Assembly (NCBI GenBank): GCA_023101725.1
Contig: JALJCO010013358.1
Coordinates: 372,001 to 436,000, forward strand
Length of the DNA stretch: 64,000 bases
Reading direction: 5' to 3'
Origin: Atherinomorus stipes
Lineage: Eukaryota; Chordata; Actinopteri; Atheriniformes; Atherinidae
Every line of letters begins with the position of its first letter. The stretch's first letter is position 1. Below, piece by piece: positions 35,387 through 58,971 of the stretch. The notes below the pieces were generated by a model. That model was given only the letters and a program-made list of their open reading frames with translations, had not been told where the DNA came from and searched no databases. Made by a program: the position numbers and the translations under genes.

Positions 35387-35437
35387 AGGATCATAGTAAA
35401 GCTAATTTCCATCCTTAGTCCCTTGACAAGTCAACAC
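35387..35437 (-). repeat. inverted fragment of the LINE 3' tail
   Basis: 'aaagctaatttccatcctta' with 'cccttgacaagtcaacac' is the reverse complement of the LINE tail at about 34732-34783, with a few mismatches. It is directly followed by a TA-rich tract and the Tc1-like element. Confidence 0.8.
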
Positions 35438-35449
35438 AATGTATATATA

Positions 35450-36358
35450 CAGGGGTTAGACAATGAAACTGAAACACCTGTCATTTTAGTGTGGGAGGTT
35501 TCATGGCTAAATTGGACCAGCCTGGTGGCAAATATTCATTAATTGCACATTGCACCAGTAAGAGCAGAGTGTGAAGGTTCAATTAGCAGGTAAAAAGCAC
35601 AGTTTTGCTCAAAACATTGCAATGCAAACAACATTATATCAGAGTTCAAAAGAGGACAAATTGTTGGTGCACGTCTTGCTGGCGCATCTGTGACCAAGAC
35701 AAGTCTTTGTGATGTATCAAGAGCCACAGTATCCAGGGTAATGTCAGCATACCACCAAGAAGGACGAACCACATCCAACAGGATTAACTGTGGACGCAAG
35801 AGGAAGCTGTCTGAACGGGATGTTCGGGTGCTAACCCGGATTGTATCCAAAAAACGTAAAACCACAGCTGCCCAAATCACGGCATTCGCTTGGCCCAGGA
35901 CTTGTGCTAGATGGGCCAAGGACTACAGAACCATTCTGGAGGACCATGTGCATCCAAAGGTTCAAACATTGTATCCTGAAGGCAGTGCAGTGTATCAGGA
36001 TGACAATGCACAAATACACACAGCAAGACTGATGAAAGATTGGTTTGATGAACATGGAAGTGAAGTTGAACATCTCCCATGGCCTGCAAAGTCACCAGAT
36101 CTAAATATTATTGAGCCACTTTGGGGAGTTTTGGAGGAGCGAGTCAAGAAACGTTTTCCTCCACCAGCATCACGTAGTGACCTGGCCACTATCCTGCAAG
36201 AAGTATGGCTTAAAATCCCTCTGACCACTGTTCAGGACTTGTATATGTCATTTCCAAGATGAATTGTCGCTGTATTGGCCGCAAAAGGAGGCCCCACACC
36301 TACTAATAAATTATTGTGGTCTAAAACCAAGTGTTTCAGTTTCATTGTCTAACCCCTG
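35450..36358 (+). mobile_element. Tc1-like transposon, internally deleted, 909 bp
   Basis: Perfect 28 bp terminal inverted repeats lie at 35450-35477 and 36331-36358, starting caggggttagacaatgaaac. They are flanked by TA (35448-35449 and 36359-36360) and sit within a TATA microsatellite. The copy keeps transposase 5' and 3' coding parts but lacks the middle; full elements are about 1.6 kb. The perfect termini suggest a recent insertion. Confidence 0.95.
35636..36262 (+). pseudogene. Tc1-like transposase, internally deleted
   Basis: The N-terminal part includes LSEFKRGQIVGARLAGASV and the helix-turn-helix segment DVSRATVSRVMSAYHQEG, then the second DNA-binding part (GRKRKLSERDVRVLTRIV). It then jumps to the C-terminal catalytic part: VYQDDNAQIHTA with the second catalytic Asp, and SPDLNIIEPLW with the final Glu. 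The first catalytic Asp region is absent, so it cannot be an active transposase. Stop at 36260-36262. Confidence 0.9.
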
Positions 36359-36366
36359 TATATATA

Positions 36367-36368
<2 letters not shown>

Positions 36369-36431
<63 letters not shown>
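36369..36431. repeat. (TA)n microsatellite
   Basis: About 30 TA units, continuous with the tract left of the Tc1-like element, which inserted into it. Confidence 0.95.
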
Positions 36432-36438
<7 letters not shown>

Positions 36439-36719
36439 CTGGCTTTGTGTAAAACTAACCAAAATAGTCGTGATAATTTCTGCAGCCACGGTCTTTGAGA
36501 CATGACTCTGCCCATGTAGCATTGAGCTGTTTTCATCAGACACTTTTCTTTTCTTGGACTTCTCCATTGTTGGCTTACGTGGGGAAATGATCAAAGCACA
36601 TGTACATAAAACACGGGTCAGACTAAATACCTTTTGGTCGGTTATTATACATTCTAAATGCCCATAACTGCAGCAACTGCAGCACAATGTTGCAATCCTT
36701 GTGTAGTCGACTACTTAGA

Positions 36720-36902
36720 GCCACGGCAGGGACGCTCCGCTCCGAGACATTCCTTGTTGGATAGGACTCCAGGAGGAAAACGAGAAGCCTCCCAGATCTC
36801 CAGCTGCATTTGAGATATTAAAAAAGTGCTCCAGAATCTTGCTCACCATAAGGGTAAGTGGAAAATGAAGTTACATCATTCTGTGGGTGTACTATTCCTT
36901 TA
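36720..36902. repeat. dispersed repeat with CTATTCCTTTAA end (family D tail)
   Basis: 'ctgcatttgagatattaaaa', 'aagtgctcca' and 'cattctgtgggtgtactat' match 58150-58255 in the same orientation and end in 'tcctttaa'. Confidence 0.7.
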
Positions 36903-38150
36903 ACCTTACACTGAAGTTTGCCCCCCAATCATTTGTGCTGTGTCAGTGCTGGTTTTCACCAGTAAATGAAATAAAGTCTTCGTAGTTCCATCTCATTTTG
37001 TATAAATTGTATTACATTTAACCTAAATATAAATATAGAATCACTTGAGGAAGAGTGGACGTCTGTTCTTTAGATGTCTCAGCGTATAAGTAGAGGTAGT
37101 TCTGAGTACAACTCTGAAGTAAATAAATGATTAATGTTGCAAGATTGTGGGATCAAGGTTCTCTGTTGGAAAATAACTTCACCAGCTTGCACCTGGAGAC
37201 AAAGACTGGAGACATTTAATATTTCACATGAAATAACATAAATACTTTCAGCAAATGTAAATGGAAGCACTTCTCTACATGAATAATAATGATTTTAAAA
37301 ATGTATTGCTGTAAACCCTCCAATAATAGCATGTCAAATATGGAGTTTCTCATTATCTCAGTAGCTCACCTGTTACGCTGGATGATTACTAACTAGAAGG
37401 TCACAGGATTGGTTTCCCTGAAGGCAAGTTTTCTTTTATAAAATGTAAATGAGCATAATATTAAATAAACACGACCTACGGTGGGCATAAACTGAAACCT
37501 ACAAGTTCCAGATATATTTTAATCTTCTTTAATGTACAAAGATAATGCAGGTAAATTATTTCAAACTAAACCTGGATGTTTTCCTAAAGCTTACCAATGA
37601 AGTTGGGGTTCAGGTCTAACCAAGAAAAAACTATTATTCTCACTCACAAGGTGAAATTCAAAAGGGATCCTCACAGCTGAGGTGAAGGTAGGAAAATAAA
37701 TATTAATCTCACACGGGCCCCGAGTCATGAACTCCAGGACATATTAACATACAACGTTAGCTGAAACTAATATTCTTTTTTTTTTTTCTAAATTTTAATT
37801 TCTAATTATTTGGCTCTCAGTTTTCCCTAAGTTAAAACAGCATCTGTGGTCTTATGTTAAATACCCCCTTCAAACTAATTTAGGAAATAAAAGATGAGTG
37901 TAGTAAAATAAATGATACCTTGACAATTCACTTACCTCAAATTTTAGCAGGAATTTAATTATTTTTTGTTTATTTTATTTTTTTGGAAGGGTTTTTTGCT
38001 TTTTTGGAATTAGTTTAATAATTGAGATTAAAAGATGGGAAAAGAAAGTTTGGTGATTGCGAAGTTGTTAAATGTTTTTTTTTCTCCCATGCTCTATTGC
38101 TGATGTGTGAATGAGTGATATTTTTCACTGCGTGGTCTTTCTGTTTCTGA
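36903..38150. other. intergenic, no gene seen
   Basis: AT-rich; nothing recognised. Confidence 0.4.
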
Positions 38151-38760
38151 ATGTAATGTGGATTCGGTGGGAGGAGGAGGTGGGGAGACGAGCTGCGTGT
38201 TCTCGTTCGTCTGGCTGCGCTGGTGTGGTTTTCCACCGAGGTCGGATGTTGGATCTGTGATGGGGAAGGTGCTTACCCTTGCTGAGAAAAGAAGAAAGTT
38301 TTGTTTTTGGAGAAGAGAACAAATGGAGTCTGACCGGTCCCACGGAGGGGGCTTTTTGGAAGGACAGGTGGGGTGGAGAGTTTTTTTAGTTGGGAAAAAG
38401 GACCCACAGTTGGCTTTTCACTAAGGTAATGGTGGTGGAAATGGTGCATAATATTGCAATGCTAAGTTTTTAGCATGTAAATGCGGCAGTATGACAGCCA
38501 TATGACTGCTCCCGGGGAAGACATACACTTTGTTGTTTTGGTTTTGTGGTTGGGGTTTTTGAGGCAGGTTGCTGGTGTTGTAGTCGTTTTATGTATTGTT
38601 TTTTTTGTGCTGTGGTTTGGGTGTGGGTTTTGGGTTGCAAGAGAGGACCCTTCCCTCCGTTGGTTTGAGGTAGTGAGAGTTGGGCGTGTCCCACCGTCGA
38701 TGAGTGCGTGTGTCGTTAGAAGTTGGGAGGGGGGAGGGGGGAGTTGAGTGATGTACTTTG
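38151..38760. repeat. G/T-rich degraded zone next to family D
   Basis: The strand is strongly G+T biased. 'gggcgtgtcccaccgtcg' near 38685 matches family D at 58047-58068 in inverse, so part of this zone is a degraded or poorly resolved copy of that repeat. Open frames here are compositional. Confidence 0.5.
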
Positions 38761-39220
38761 GGCTCGTCGGTTGATTAGGTGGACAGCCTTGTGGTAAGAC
38801 ACGCTTAGACTTGCTTTTTTGACTAAACTGCTGTGTGTGCTGATGGACTTGAGAGAAAGGGTAGGGCTCGGTCGGCAGGCCAGGGTTCTGGTCTGCCTCC
38901 TGTCTATCAAAAGGACACGCCCTTAATTATGTGTAATTTCAAGATCAAATAACATCTAAATGGATGAGTTATAAAAAAAAATGCACCCCCTCACAGCTGA
39001 CATAAAGGTAAACTTAACCTATTAAACCTAAAATGATTTTTTGAACCAGGCTGTAAACATGTTTATTTCTGCTAGGAAGTGGGCCTTTTTAACATGGGAG
39101 TCTATGAGGATTTGCTCTGTTTTGCAGCCACTTGCGGATGAATGGAGAACAGCAAATAATGACTTCTTCTTGGTAGACTCATATTGGTCACCAGAGGTTG
39201 CTGCTTGGTTAAATTAGAGA
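38761..39220. repeat. family D repeat, inverted copy
   Basis: 'acgcccttaattatgtgtaa', 'ttcaagatcaaa', 'gacataaaggtaaacttaac' and 'aaacctaaaatgattttttg' are the reverse complement of 57590-57730 and continue to 'accagaggttgc' (57440). Confidence 0.8.
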
Positions 39221-40432
39221 CCAACGCAGTCGAAGCAGCTCATGCGCTGTGCACAACATTAGCGTCACTTCCACTTGTCGCCAGAAGAGGCGAACTTCTG
39301 TAAAAAAGCTGTAACTTGTGCTGTACTCCTTTAAAAGCAAAATATCGAAGGAATAGAAGCATGATTTAAATTAAAAACAAAACAGAGAACATAGGGGCCG
39401 CGCAGATTTGAACTTTTGCGTAAACATTTAAATGCAGCTGTGAACAGGTAACCAGGGTTTAAATAAAATACAAACACCTGCACTTTAAAGTCAATTAGCC
39501 ACTGCTAACATGCTAACACATAACCTGAAACTGAATTTTTATGTGAGATGATATCATGAAGAACAAGCTAGCATGCTCAGATTTAGCCAAAAGCCCCACA
39601 AGTAGTAAAATTGTATTACAAGATAAACTGCCTGGCTGTTGCACAACAGTTCTGTGTGGAAGTGCAGCTACCTGAGGAAGACGCAGCAGACTTTAACATT
39701 GCTAACTAAGGAACATCTGGCACTGAGAAATTTAGACTAAGAATCTGTTTCATCATTTGCAAGAAGGATTTCTTGCCAATTACATGAATCTTGGTAGAAA
39801 AGAGACAACCTTTCCTCCCCCCAGTTCTTGTCTACTTTTGATATAACTAACCTTATTATTATGTGTGAAGCCCTGCACCTTTACATTGTAGACTGCAGAG
39901 GTTGCAAAAGAACAATGAGGCAAGAGAGATAAGAGCACGAGCTTACGCAATTAATAAAAGGACTTTGAAGTTTAGAATGAATGAATGCTGAAGCAGCAGT
40001 TCATTAAACTAATTTTAGCTACAAAAGAAGTTGTGTTGTTTCTTATGATCGAACAATGCAACCTTGATTCATTTCAACTTGACATTTTTAGTTTGATTGA
40101 ATTTTTTTAAAGAATGATACAGTAGCCTACGTGATAAATGATCCCATGTCACACCTTGTTGTTGGGTTTACACATATCCCAAATTTCAAAGATCTAAAAC
40201 AAAACGGTGTTCAATGTGAAGGAGATAATTCAGTATTGTCTGCTTTATCATTGGCTCGTTGTTTTCTAGATTGCCTCTTTTTTTGTGGTAGCCTACTTGG
40301 ATAAGAAAGAAATATGGGGTGAAAAAAAGGGTGAAAAAAAGGAAAATCGCTGACAAATAAATAACAGAACATGGAAATGTGGAAAGGAAGAAAAACAACA
40401 ATAAATACACAGCATTTTTAGCTATTGTATTG
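39221..40432. other. intergenic, no gene seen
   Basis: Nothing recognised. Confidence 0.4.
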
Positions 40433-40440
40433 ATTTAAGT

Positions 40441-40625
40441 CAGTGGTGTCCAAAGTCGGTCCCTCGAGGGCCGCTGTGCTGACGGTTTTCCATGCTTCCT
40501 TGCACCAGCACAGCTGACTTTAAATTAAAAGAATTCATGTATTTGAGTCACGTGTGTGTTGGAGAAGGGAGACATGGAAAACCAGCAGGATTGTGACCCT
40601 CGAGGACCGGAGCTGGACACTCCTG
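40441..40625. mobile_element. hAT-type MITE with perfect 8 bp target duplication
   Basis: The ends CAGTGGTGTCCAAAGTCGGT and ACCGGAGCTGGACACTCCTG are inverted relatives, with 'cctcgag' blocks next to both. Flanks atttaagt at 40433-40440 and 40626-40633. Confidence 0.9.
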
Positions 40626-41059
40626 ATTTAAGTATTTTTTCAAAACATTTAACACATTTTTCTACATTTAAATTTCCGATGTCTTTTTTTTTAGATTGTT
40701 ATATTTTTCATTTATTTAATTTCCCTACTTTTTTTAATCGATTCTTTCTAATAATTTGCTTTTGCTATTTTCCCCTTTTCCCAGTTCTTTTACCCGCTTA
40801 ACTTTGTTCTTCCCCTATTCCTCCTGTGTCACATTTCCCAACTTTTCCTACTTTCCCTTACCGACTTCCTATTAACCCTCGATATTCACTATATCACCAG
40901 TCAAGCCTTCGTCATTAATGCCATTTTACATTTGTTTTTCAAACAAATAACTCGAGGATTTAACTACGTTTTGTATCTTGCCATTAAAAAAACACTAAAG
41001 CCTTTGAGGACAGTCATGCTTTTATTATTGGATTGCTTTGGTCGTGTTCTTCCACCTTT

Positions 41060-41345
41060 CACCCCCCCTTCTCCCAAAAGGGAAACCGTGACACCACCAG
41101 TGGGTGGGCTCATTCCAGGCTGCAGACCTTCTCAGAGGCAGAACCGCTGGACATGTAAGTGACAACCGTCGCGATTTGCCGCAACCTTCCAGCTGCTCCA
41201 GTGTCCGCAAAGAGAACGGTGCAACTTTATCCGCGGTTATGACTGAAAGAGCAACAGCGCGCGCTGCATATTGTATTTCCGGGTGTTCACATATCGAGAG
41301 ACATGTCAGCCGGCTGTGCTTTGTTTCCGCTGCCGCTGAGCTGAG
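41060..41345 (+). promoter_or_regulatory. CpG-rich, promoter-like region upstream of hnmt
   Basis: CpG is frequent here (for example 'cgtcgcgatt', 'atccgcggtt', 'agcgcgcgctg') while the surroundings are CpG-poor. A good donor, acat|gtaagt, at 41155 could end a noncoding first exon spliced to the acceptor at 42040. Promoter and leader exon are inference. Confidence 0.4.
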
Positions 41346-42040
41346 GACAGATGCACATTTAGCTCTGATATAATTGCACACAGACAGATATTTGCTGGGA
41401 ATGCGCAGCTTTAGCGCATCCATAAGCATTTATACTATGATAAAAGTCGCTTCTTGTTTGATCTTTCTTCCGAGAATATTCAGCCTCAAACACACATGGC
41501 GATATGTCCGTGGAAACCATCGAGCAATATAATAAAAGGATACGTTGGAAATTAATAAGAAATAATGACAAGTATTATGTTGTGCATTGTGATTTACAAA
41601 GAGATTATTATTATTGAGTATCATTAAGAATTATATAGTGATAATGAGGATTATGATTTATTTATAGTGAAAACTTTGTTATATTGTGATTTACAAAAGT
41701 GAGTTAAGTTATTGTTGAGTATTATTGAATATTATTAATCAATATACTTTGATTGTGGACTTTGTCCTTTTTAAGAGTTTTGTTCTTATTAAGTATGGTG
41801 TATTGTGTCAAGAATCTTTGTTAAATGACAGTGAATGTTAAATTTAAGTTGTGTCTGACTAAAGGAAGGGTTTTGGACCTGATAAGTTTTCTAAACTTCT
41901 TATAAAACTCTTATTTTATTATTACTTACACCAAATGTGAGCGCTTGTTTTAAATTGCAGTTTGAAATAAAAAAAGAAAATGTGACGTGCTTGAAAATGC
42001 TGACATCCTTGCGCATTTATTTATTTATTTGGTTTGCCAG
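41346..42040. other. probable 5' intron of hnmt
   Basis: AT-rich with 'gattta' and 'attattga' words; ends in the acceptor tttgccag. No repeat boundaries defined. Confidence 0.35.
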
Positions 42041-42054
42041 TCAGATTGTGCATC

Positions 42055-54244
<12,190 letters not shown>

Positions 54245-54562
54245 AATCATGATATAGAGAATGATAACTTTGTAGTAGATTTATAACTTAATTATTTTCA
54301 AATGAGGTGAATCAGTGCAGCTTTCTTTCATTTTTAACACATCTTGCATTATGTGTTAGATGTTCCTGATTATTTTTTATTATTTTGTATGATGTTTTAA
54401 ATTTTGTGGAAAATGAAAATGTCTTAAATACACAAGATTTATTTTATGTTATTGCCATGATCCACTTCAATATTCCCACTGCAGATCAATCTAGGTTGCA
54501 GACTTTAGCTTTGGATTTTGACATCATAGAAATTTTAATGGGTTTGCAAATGGAAAAATAAA
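54245..54562 (+). other. hnmt 3' UTR (probable)
   Basis: Noncoding AT-rich sequence after the stop; polyadenylation hexamer AATAAA at 54557-54562. Confidence 0.5.
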
Positions 54563-56363
54563 TAGAAAATAGGACAATTAACTTTTCATGGAAATTGAGT
54601 TCTTCGTTTTAGATAAGCTGAGGGTATCTTTGCATTCTGTATTGAAATGGTTGCAGGTATTATTTATATCAGAAGAACTTGAACTGGCAAATTAAAAACT
54701 GGGACCTCCTCGCACTGGCACTTTTATGGAGCTGTCAGGTAATTTACTTGCAGAATTCACTCGAATAGTTGCTGTTATAAACAACATGGGGGAGTTTTGA
54801 ATTTAATTTTTAAATTGTTGTTTTTGGTTTTCTTTTAATTAATTTTCCTCTCAAGTCAGTAACTAAAGAAAAATCTGGACTTTTTCAGATTAAGGTAGAA
54901 GAAGGTGGCAAAGATGACATAGATGAAACATTTTTAAACCCTACAGACTTTTGTTGAAATGATCATATTTGAACCCTTTTTCATTGTTTTGTGTAAACAG
55001 ATAGACAAAGTATATAGATTTTAAACCCATAAAATAGCATGAAAGCTGCTGTGTTTGTTGCCCTCCGATACGTGAAGCATCAACACCATCTTCAGGGCAG
55101 CATGAGTTATTGAAGCAAATATTACAGGAGTTATTATATCAACTTCTGAAAACATTTTATATTTAACTATACAACCTCTTAAAAAGGACTAGATTTAAAT
55201 AATCTAAGGAGCATTATTTAAATTTACACCATTGTGTTTCATTTTTTGTTTTGTTTTTCTCCAAAATAGAAAAAAATTTAGATGGAAATAAACGATTACA
55301 CCAAATGTTCTTTCAAGAAACTAAAAGCTTTAACAGGCTGCCATTATGGTGGACAAACGTGCCCCTGTGCACGTTTTCCTCTTTCTTCTGTCAGCACGGC
55401 AGCAGCTGGGCCCCTTCAGCCAAAGTTCATTAGTTATGTAACTAAATCTCTGTTGCCAGATCCGGGGACAGAAACAAGCAGCCAGATTCATGAAAGCAAG
55501 CCCAGAAACAAACCACTTGGTTGAAGCAACGAAGTGCAAAGCCAAGAAGCACAATTAAACATGTTATCCATTAATACACATAGTTTTCTGGCAATAAACA
55601 GGAATTCATCCCTGATATGATGGAAATCCTGTCCTCACCCCATCTGAACACACAGAGCAGTAGTGGAAGAACCCTTTACAATAGATATACTGCATACTGG
55701 TAGACACCCTCTCTTACAAGTAAATTTCAACATGTGCTAACTACAGAGGGCCTGCACATGAAATTTAATTAATAAACAAAACCATGTCTCACTTGCTGGT
55801 ATAAGTGAGACGTGGCTCAGGTTATTATTTTTTTTCTAGTTCTATATTTAACCAGATAAAAACCCCATTGAGATCAACACAAGGGTGACCTGACCAAGAA
55901 AGGCAGCAGCACACGTCAGAATAAACAAAACAAAGCACGGCAATTCTAGCTGCTGCTATCCCATAAAAATTAGTGGGTTCGCATGGGTTTTTCAAACGTG
56001 GGTCAACCCGCTTATAATTAGCATTATGCTCCTTTCCCATTGGCAGAAAAAAAGAATAACAGGTCTGACCTGCTGGTAAGGTGCCTGGTTTCTGTCCCCA
56101 CCGCTGCGTCTGGTGAGGCCATCATGCTGGGTTCACGTTAATGACGTCATCCGTGTGACAGAAATCAGGAAAGTAAACAATGGAGAGCGAGTCAGGCCGT
56201 AGTCAATGTGCTTTCTTGTTGCACAAAAAAAAAGAGCTGATGGAATGTAGGCGACGTGAATTTGATGCCGCAGCAGAGTTGTTTTGCTTGCTGCGTCGTT
56301 TGTTACAGGTGGACACCACTGCCATTAAACGCTGATTGTTCAGATGCGTTGCTTACCTGAACT
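54563..56363. other. intergenic between the two hnmt copies
   Basis: No gene seen. A stretch at 55838-55930 ('tatatttaaccagataaaaa') resembles a common fish repeat, unclassified. Confidence 0.4.
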
Positions 56364-56847
56364 CCAACTCCACTTTATTTATATAGGCTAGTACTAAACA
56401 ACACAGTTGACTAAAGTGCTTCACAGTGAGATAGAATAAATAAAACATAAATTAAAGAATAAAAACAAACTATCAACTAATAAAGGCAGTTCAAATAAAA
56501 AGACAATCACAAAAAAAAAAACCCCATCTCAGCCAGTGTTAAAAGCCTACGAAAGGAAATGTGTTTTAAGTAAAAACAGCAAGTGAAGAGGCCTCCTTGA
56601 CCCGGGGTGGTAACTGATTGCGCAGTCTTGGTGCAGCTACGAAGACTCTGTCACTTCTAAGTTTCCCCTTGGTTGAGGGGACGGTTAGAAGTGACCCATC
56701 AGCTGACCTGAGGGAATGTGAAGGAATGTATGGATGAATAAGGTTGGACAAGTACTGTGGGGCGAGGTTATGGAGGAACTTAAAAACAAATAAAACAACT
56801 TTAAAATCAATCCTAAAATGAATGGGAAGCCAGGTAGAGAGGCTACT
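56364..56847 (-). mobile_element. LINE2-like fragment, C-terminal end of ORF2 and 3' tail
   Basis: Read on the minus strand, the peptide has WLPIHFRIDFKVVLFVFKFL, then APQYLSNLIHPYIPSHSLR and APRLRNQLPP. This resembles the C-terminal region after the RT of L2-type LINEs. The 3' end (low coordinates) carries 'tatataaataaagtggagt'. The copy is strongly 5'-truncated. Confidence 0.75.
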
Positions 56848-56950
56848 GGTGCAGCTGGCCCAGGTTTGATTCCCGCCCTCGGAGCCTTTGCTGCATGTCA
56901 ACCCCCACTTTCTCTGACCCCCTTTCCCTGTCAATCCACTGTCACATACA
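56848..56950. repeat. tRNA-like SINE fragment (tentative)
   Basis: 'cccaggtttgattcccgcc' looks like a pol III B box, followed by 'tttgctgcatgtcaaccccc', a phrase I recall from fish SINEs. No full unit. Confidence 0.4.
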
Positions 56951-57022
56951 GGCTTCCGTAATGTCGTAAACTCACAGGGGCGCGCATTTCGGCAGCTAGA
57001 TGTTCTACCCCTGTTCTACTCA

Positions 57023-57246
57023 CAGGGGTACCCAAGTCCAGTCCTCGAGAGCTACTGTCCTGCATATTTGTATTGCATACCCTCTCTAACACACCTGAGT
57101 CAAATGAATGGCTCGTTACCAGGCCTCTACAGAGCTGAAAGATATGTGCATGAGGGAATTAGCCATTTGATTCAGGTGTGTTGGAGAGGGTATGCAATAA
57201 AAACTGCAGGATAGTAGCTCTCGAGGACTGGACTTGGGCATCCCTG
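57023..57246. mobile_element. hAT-type MITE (CAGGGGTACCCAAGTCCAGT ends)
   Basis: The left CAGGGGTACCCAAGTCCAGT and right ACTGGACTTGGGCATCCCTG are inverted relatives, and the 'cctcgag' blocks pair. 'cacacctgagtcaaatgaat' and 'catttgattcaggtgtg' also pair inside. No target duplication found. Confidence 0.8.
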
Positions 57247-57424
57247 GTTTAAGCTATTGAAATATACTAAATGATGTTGTTTCGAGTAAATTATGGACAC
57301 TACCCACTCAGGAAACTTGGATTACATTGGACGAGCAGTATGGAGGAATATTGCCAAGTTTTTGTGGACTTTTATGGACCTTTTTGGTTCAGTCGCCGGT
57401 GAACTACATTATATGAAAGTTGGG

Positions 57425-58255
57425 GGGAAAACCAAGCGGCAACCTCCAGTGGCCAATTATGAGGCTACCGGAAGAAGTCATTTTTTGTAGTTCTCCCTTC
57501 ATCCCCTAGGGGCTGCAAGACTAAGCGAATTCCCATAGACTCCCATGTTAAAACCACCAACTTCACAGCAGAAATAAACAGGTTTACAGCCTGGTTCAAA
57601 AAATCATTTTAGGTTTAATAGGTCAAGTTTACCTTCATGTCAACTGTGAGGGGGATGATTTTTTTTATAACTCACCTGTTTAGATGTTTTTTGATCTTGA
57701 AATTACACATAATTAAGGGCGTGTCCTTTTGATTGACATGCGGCAGACCAGAAGCCCGCCCTGCCGACCGGTGGCTCCTAGTTAGCTCCTTGTTTGCTCT
57801 CAGTAAGGTCTCAGTTTGTAGCAGAGTTGCACAACGGCGGTTTTTAGTCGGCGAATAGCAAGTCTAAGCGTGTCTTACCTTTACCTCACCGCTTAGGGGG
57901 CTTATCTTTGTTAGCTCCTCTTAGTTTCAAGTTAGCTCGGTTAGCATTTAGCCCAGGTTACGTCAGCTGTCAATCATTTTCCCCGTGGCCGCACTGTGCC
58001 CATTTTAGTATTTCCTGGGAGTGACGACACACGTGACACGGCAAGATGGCGACGGTGGGACACGCCCAACTGGCTTCATCTTTAGCTCTTCAGAAACCAA
58101 TGAGTGACGTAGACTATTAACAGTTTATGGGGAAAACGAATACCTCTCCCATCTCCGGCTGCATTTGAGATATTAAAAAAGTGCTCCACAGTCTTGCTCA
58201 GCATGAGGGTGAGTAGAAAATGAATGCACATCATTCTGTGGGTGTACTATCCCTT
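57425..58255. repeat. family D repeat, longest copy
   Basis: Shares blocks with 38761-39220 (inverted), 52440-52606 (inverted) and 36720-36902 (same orientation), ending 'actatccctttaa'. Composite of at least 0.8 kb with no coding frame. Confidence 0.75.
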
Positions 58256-58559
58256 TAAAATGCCAAAACACAGCATAAACACACTTCAAGCTTTAAGGAA
58301 CACTTTCAGCAAACATTTAGCTCACAGCCGTCCACCATGTGGGACCTTTAGCTAGATTGTGAATGTAGCATGAAATGCCCATTTTACACACATAGTATGT
58401 GTGTAATCTGCAGTCGATGGCTTTTTTATTTACATATGCAGCACACAAAAAGCCATTGACCACTGACTGCCAGCATTTGAGGTAAACAAGTCCCAAGTTC
58501 CTTGTAATGAGCAGATCTGGCAACCCTGAACAAATACTCCAGAGCCCAGAAGTAGGAGG

Positions 58560-58632
58560 AGAAAACAACTGTTCAGCTAAAAACACAGAGAGACAGAAAC
58601 ACTCCCCTCATTCAACAGACACACTACCCAAG
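58560..58632 (+). other. possible noncoding first exon of the second hnmt copy
   Basis: A strong donor, cccaag|gtaaaag, at 58633 precedes the acceptor aatttcag at 58828, in front of the start codon. The 5' end is not determinable. Inference only. Confidence 0.3.
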
Positions 58633-58837
58633 GTAAAAGTAGTTTTCATGCATGAGTAGATTAAAACTTTATCAGTTGAGGTTTTAAAGTAAGCTCATCG
58701 CTAACTTTGTTGTCAGTGTTTTTGTTTTTTGTCAGTCCCCCCCCCCACACATATTTATTTATACAGCTTTAGAATGATCCCTTTTCCCTCCTTTTGTTTA
58801 ACCAAATCTGTGTCTCGTTGAATTTCAGGGAACAATC

Positions 58838-58971
58838 ATGGCTGCGGATGAAAAGCATTCTTGTTATGAGGGGGTCTACGCCAACAGCTTCCAGTTTTAC
58901 TTGGAAAAATCAGGGGAGCATGCAGCCATGCTCCAGCATGTTCAGAAAAGCCTGCCTGGGGAATTTCAAAG
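58838..58971 (+). CDS. hnmt: hnmt paralogue coding exon 1
   Basis: Acceptor aatttcag at 58828, ATG at 58838. It encodes MAADEKHSCYEGVYANSFQF, then EKSGEHAAM, and ends LPGEFQR in phase 2. It is one codon shorter than the first copy's exon 1. Confidence 0.9.

Noticed and set aside
36349..36687. Minus-strand frame of about 112 codons with a Lys-rich MEKSKKRKVSDEN segment
   Set aside because: Half is TA microsatellite translation; the rest has no recognisable domain and lies next to family D, so it cannot be supported as a gene.
41104..41429. Frames of 89 and 134 codons on opposite strands near the hnmt promoter
   Set aside because: Open because the region is CpG-rich; overlapping antisense frames with no domain, better explained as a promoter-like region.
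56848..56950. A tRNA gene
   Set aside because: Only a B-box-like phrase is visible, with no cloverleaf; at best a SINE fragment.
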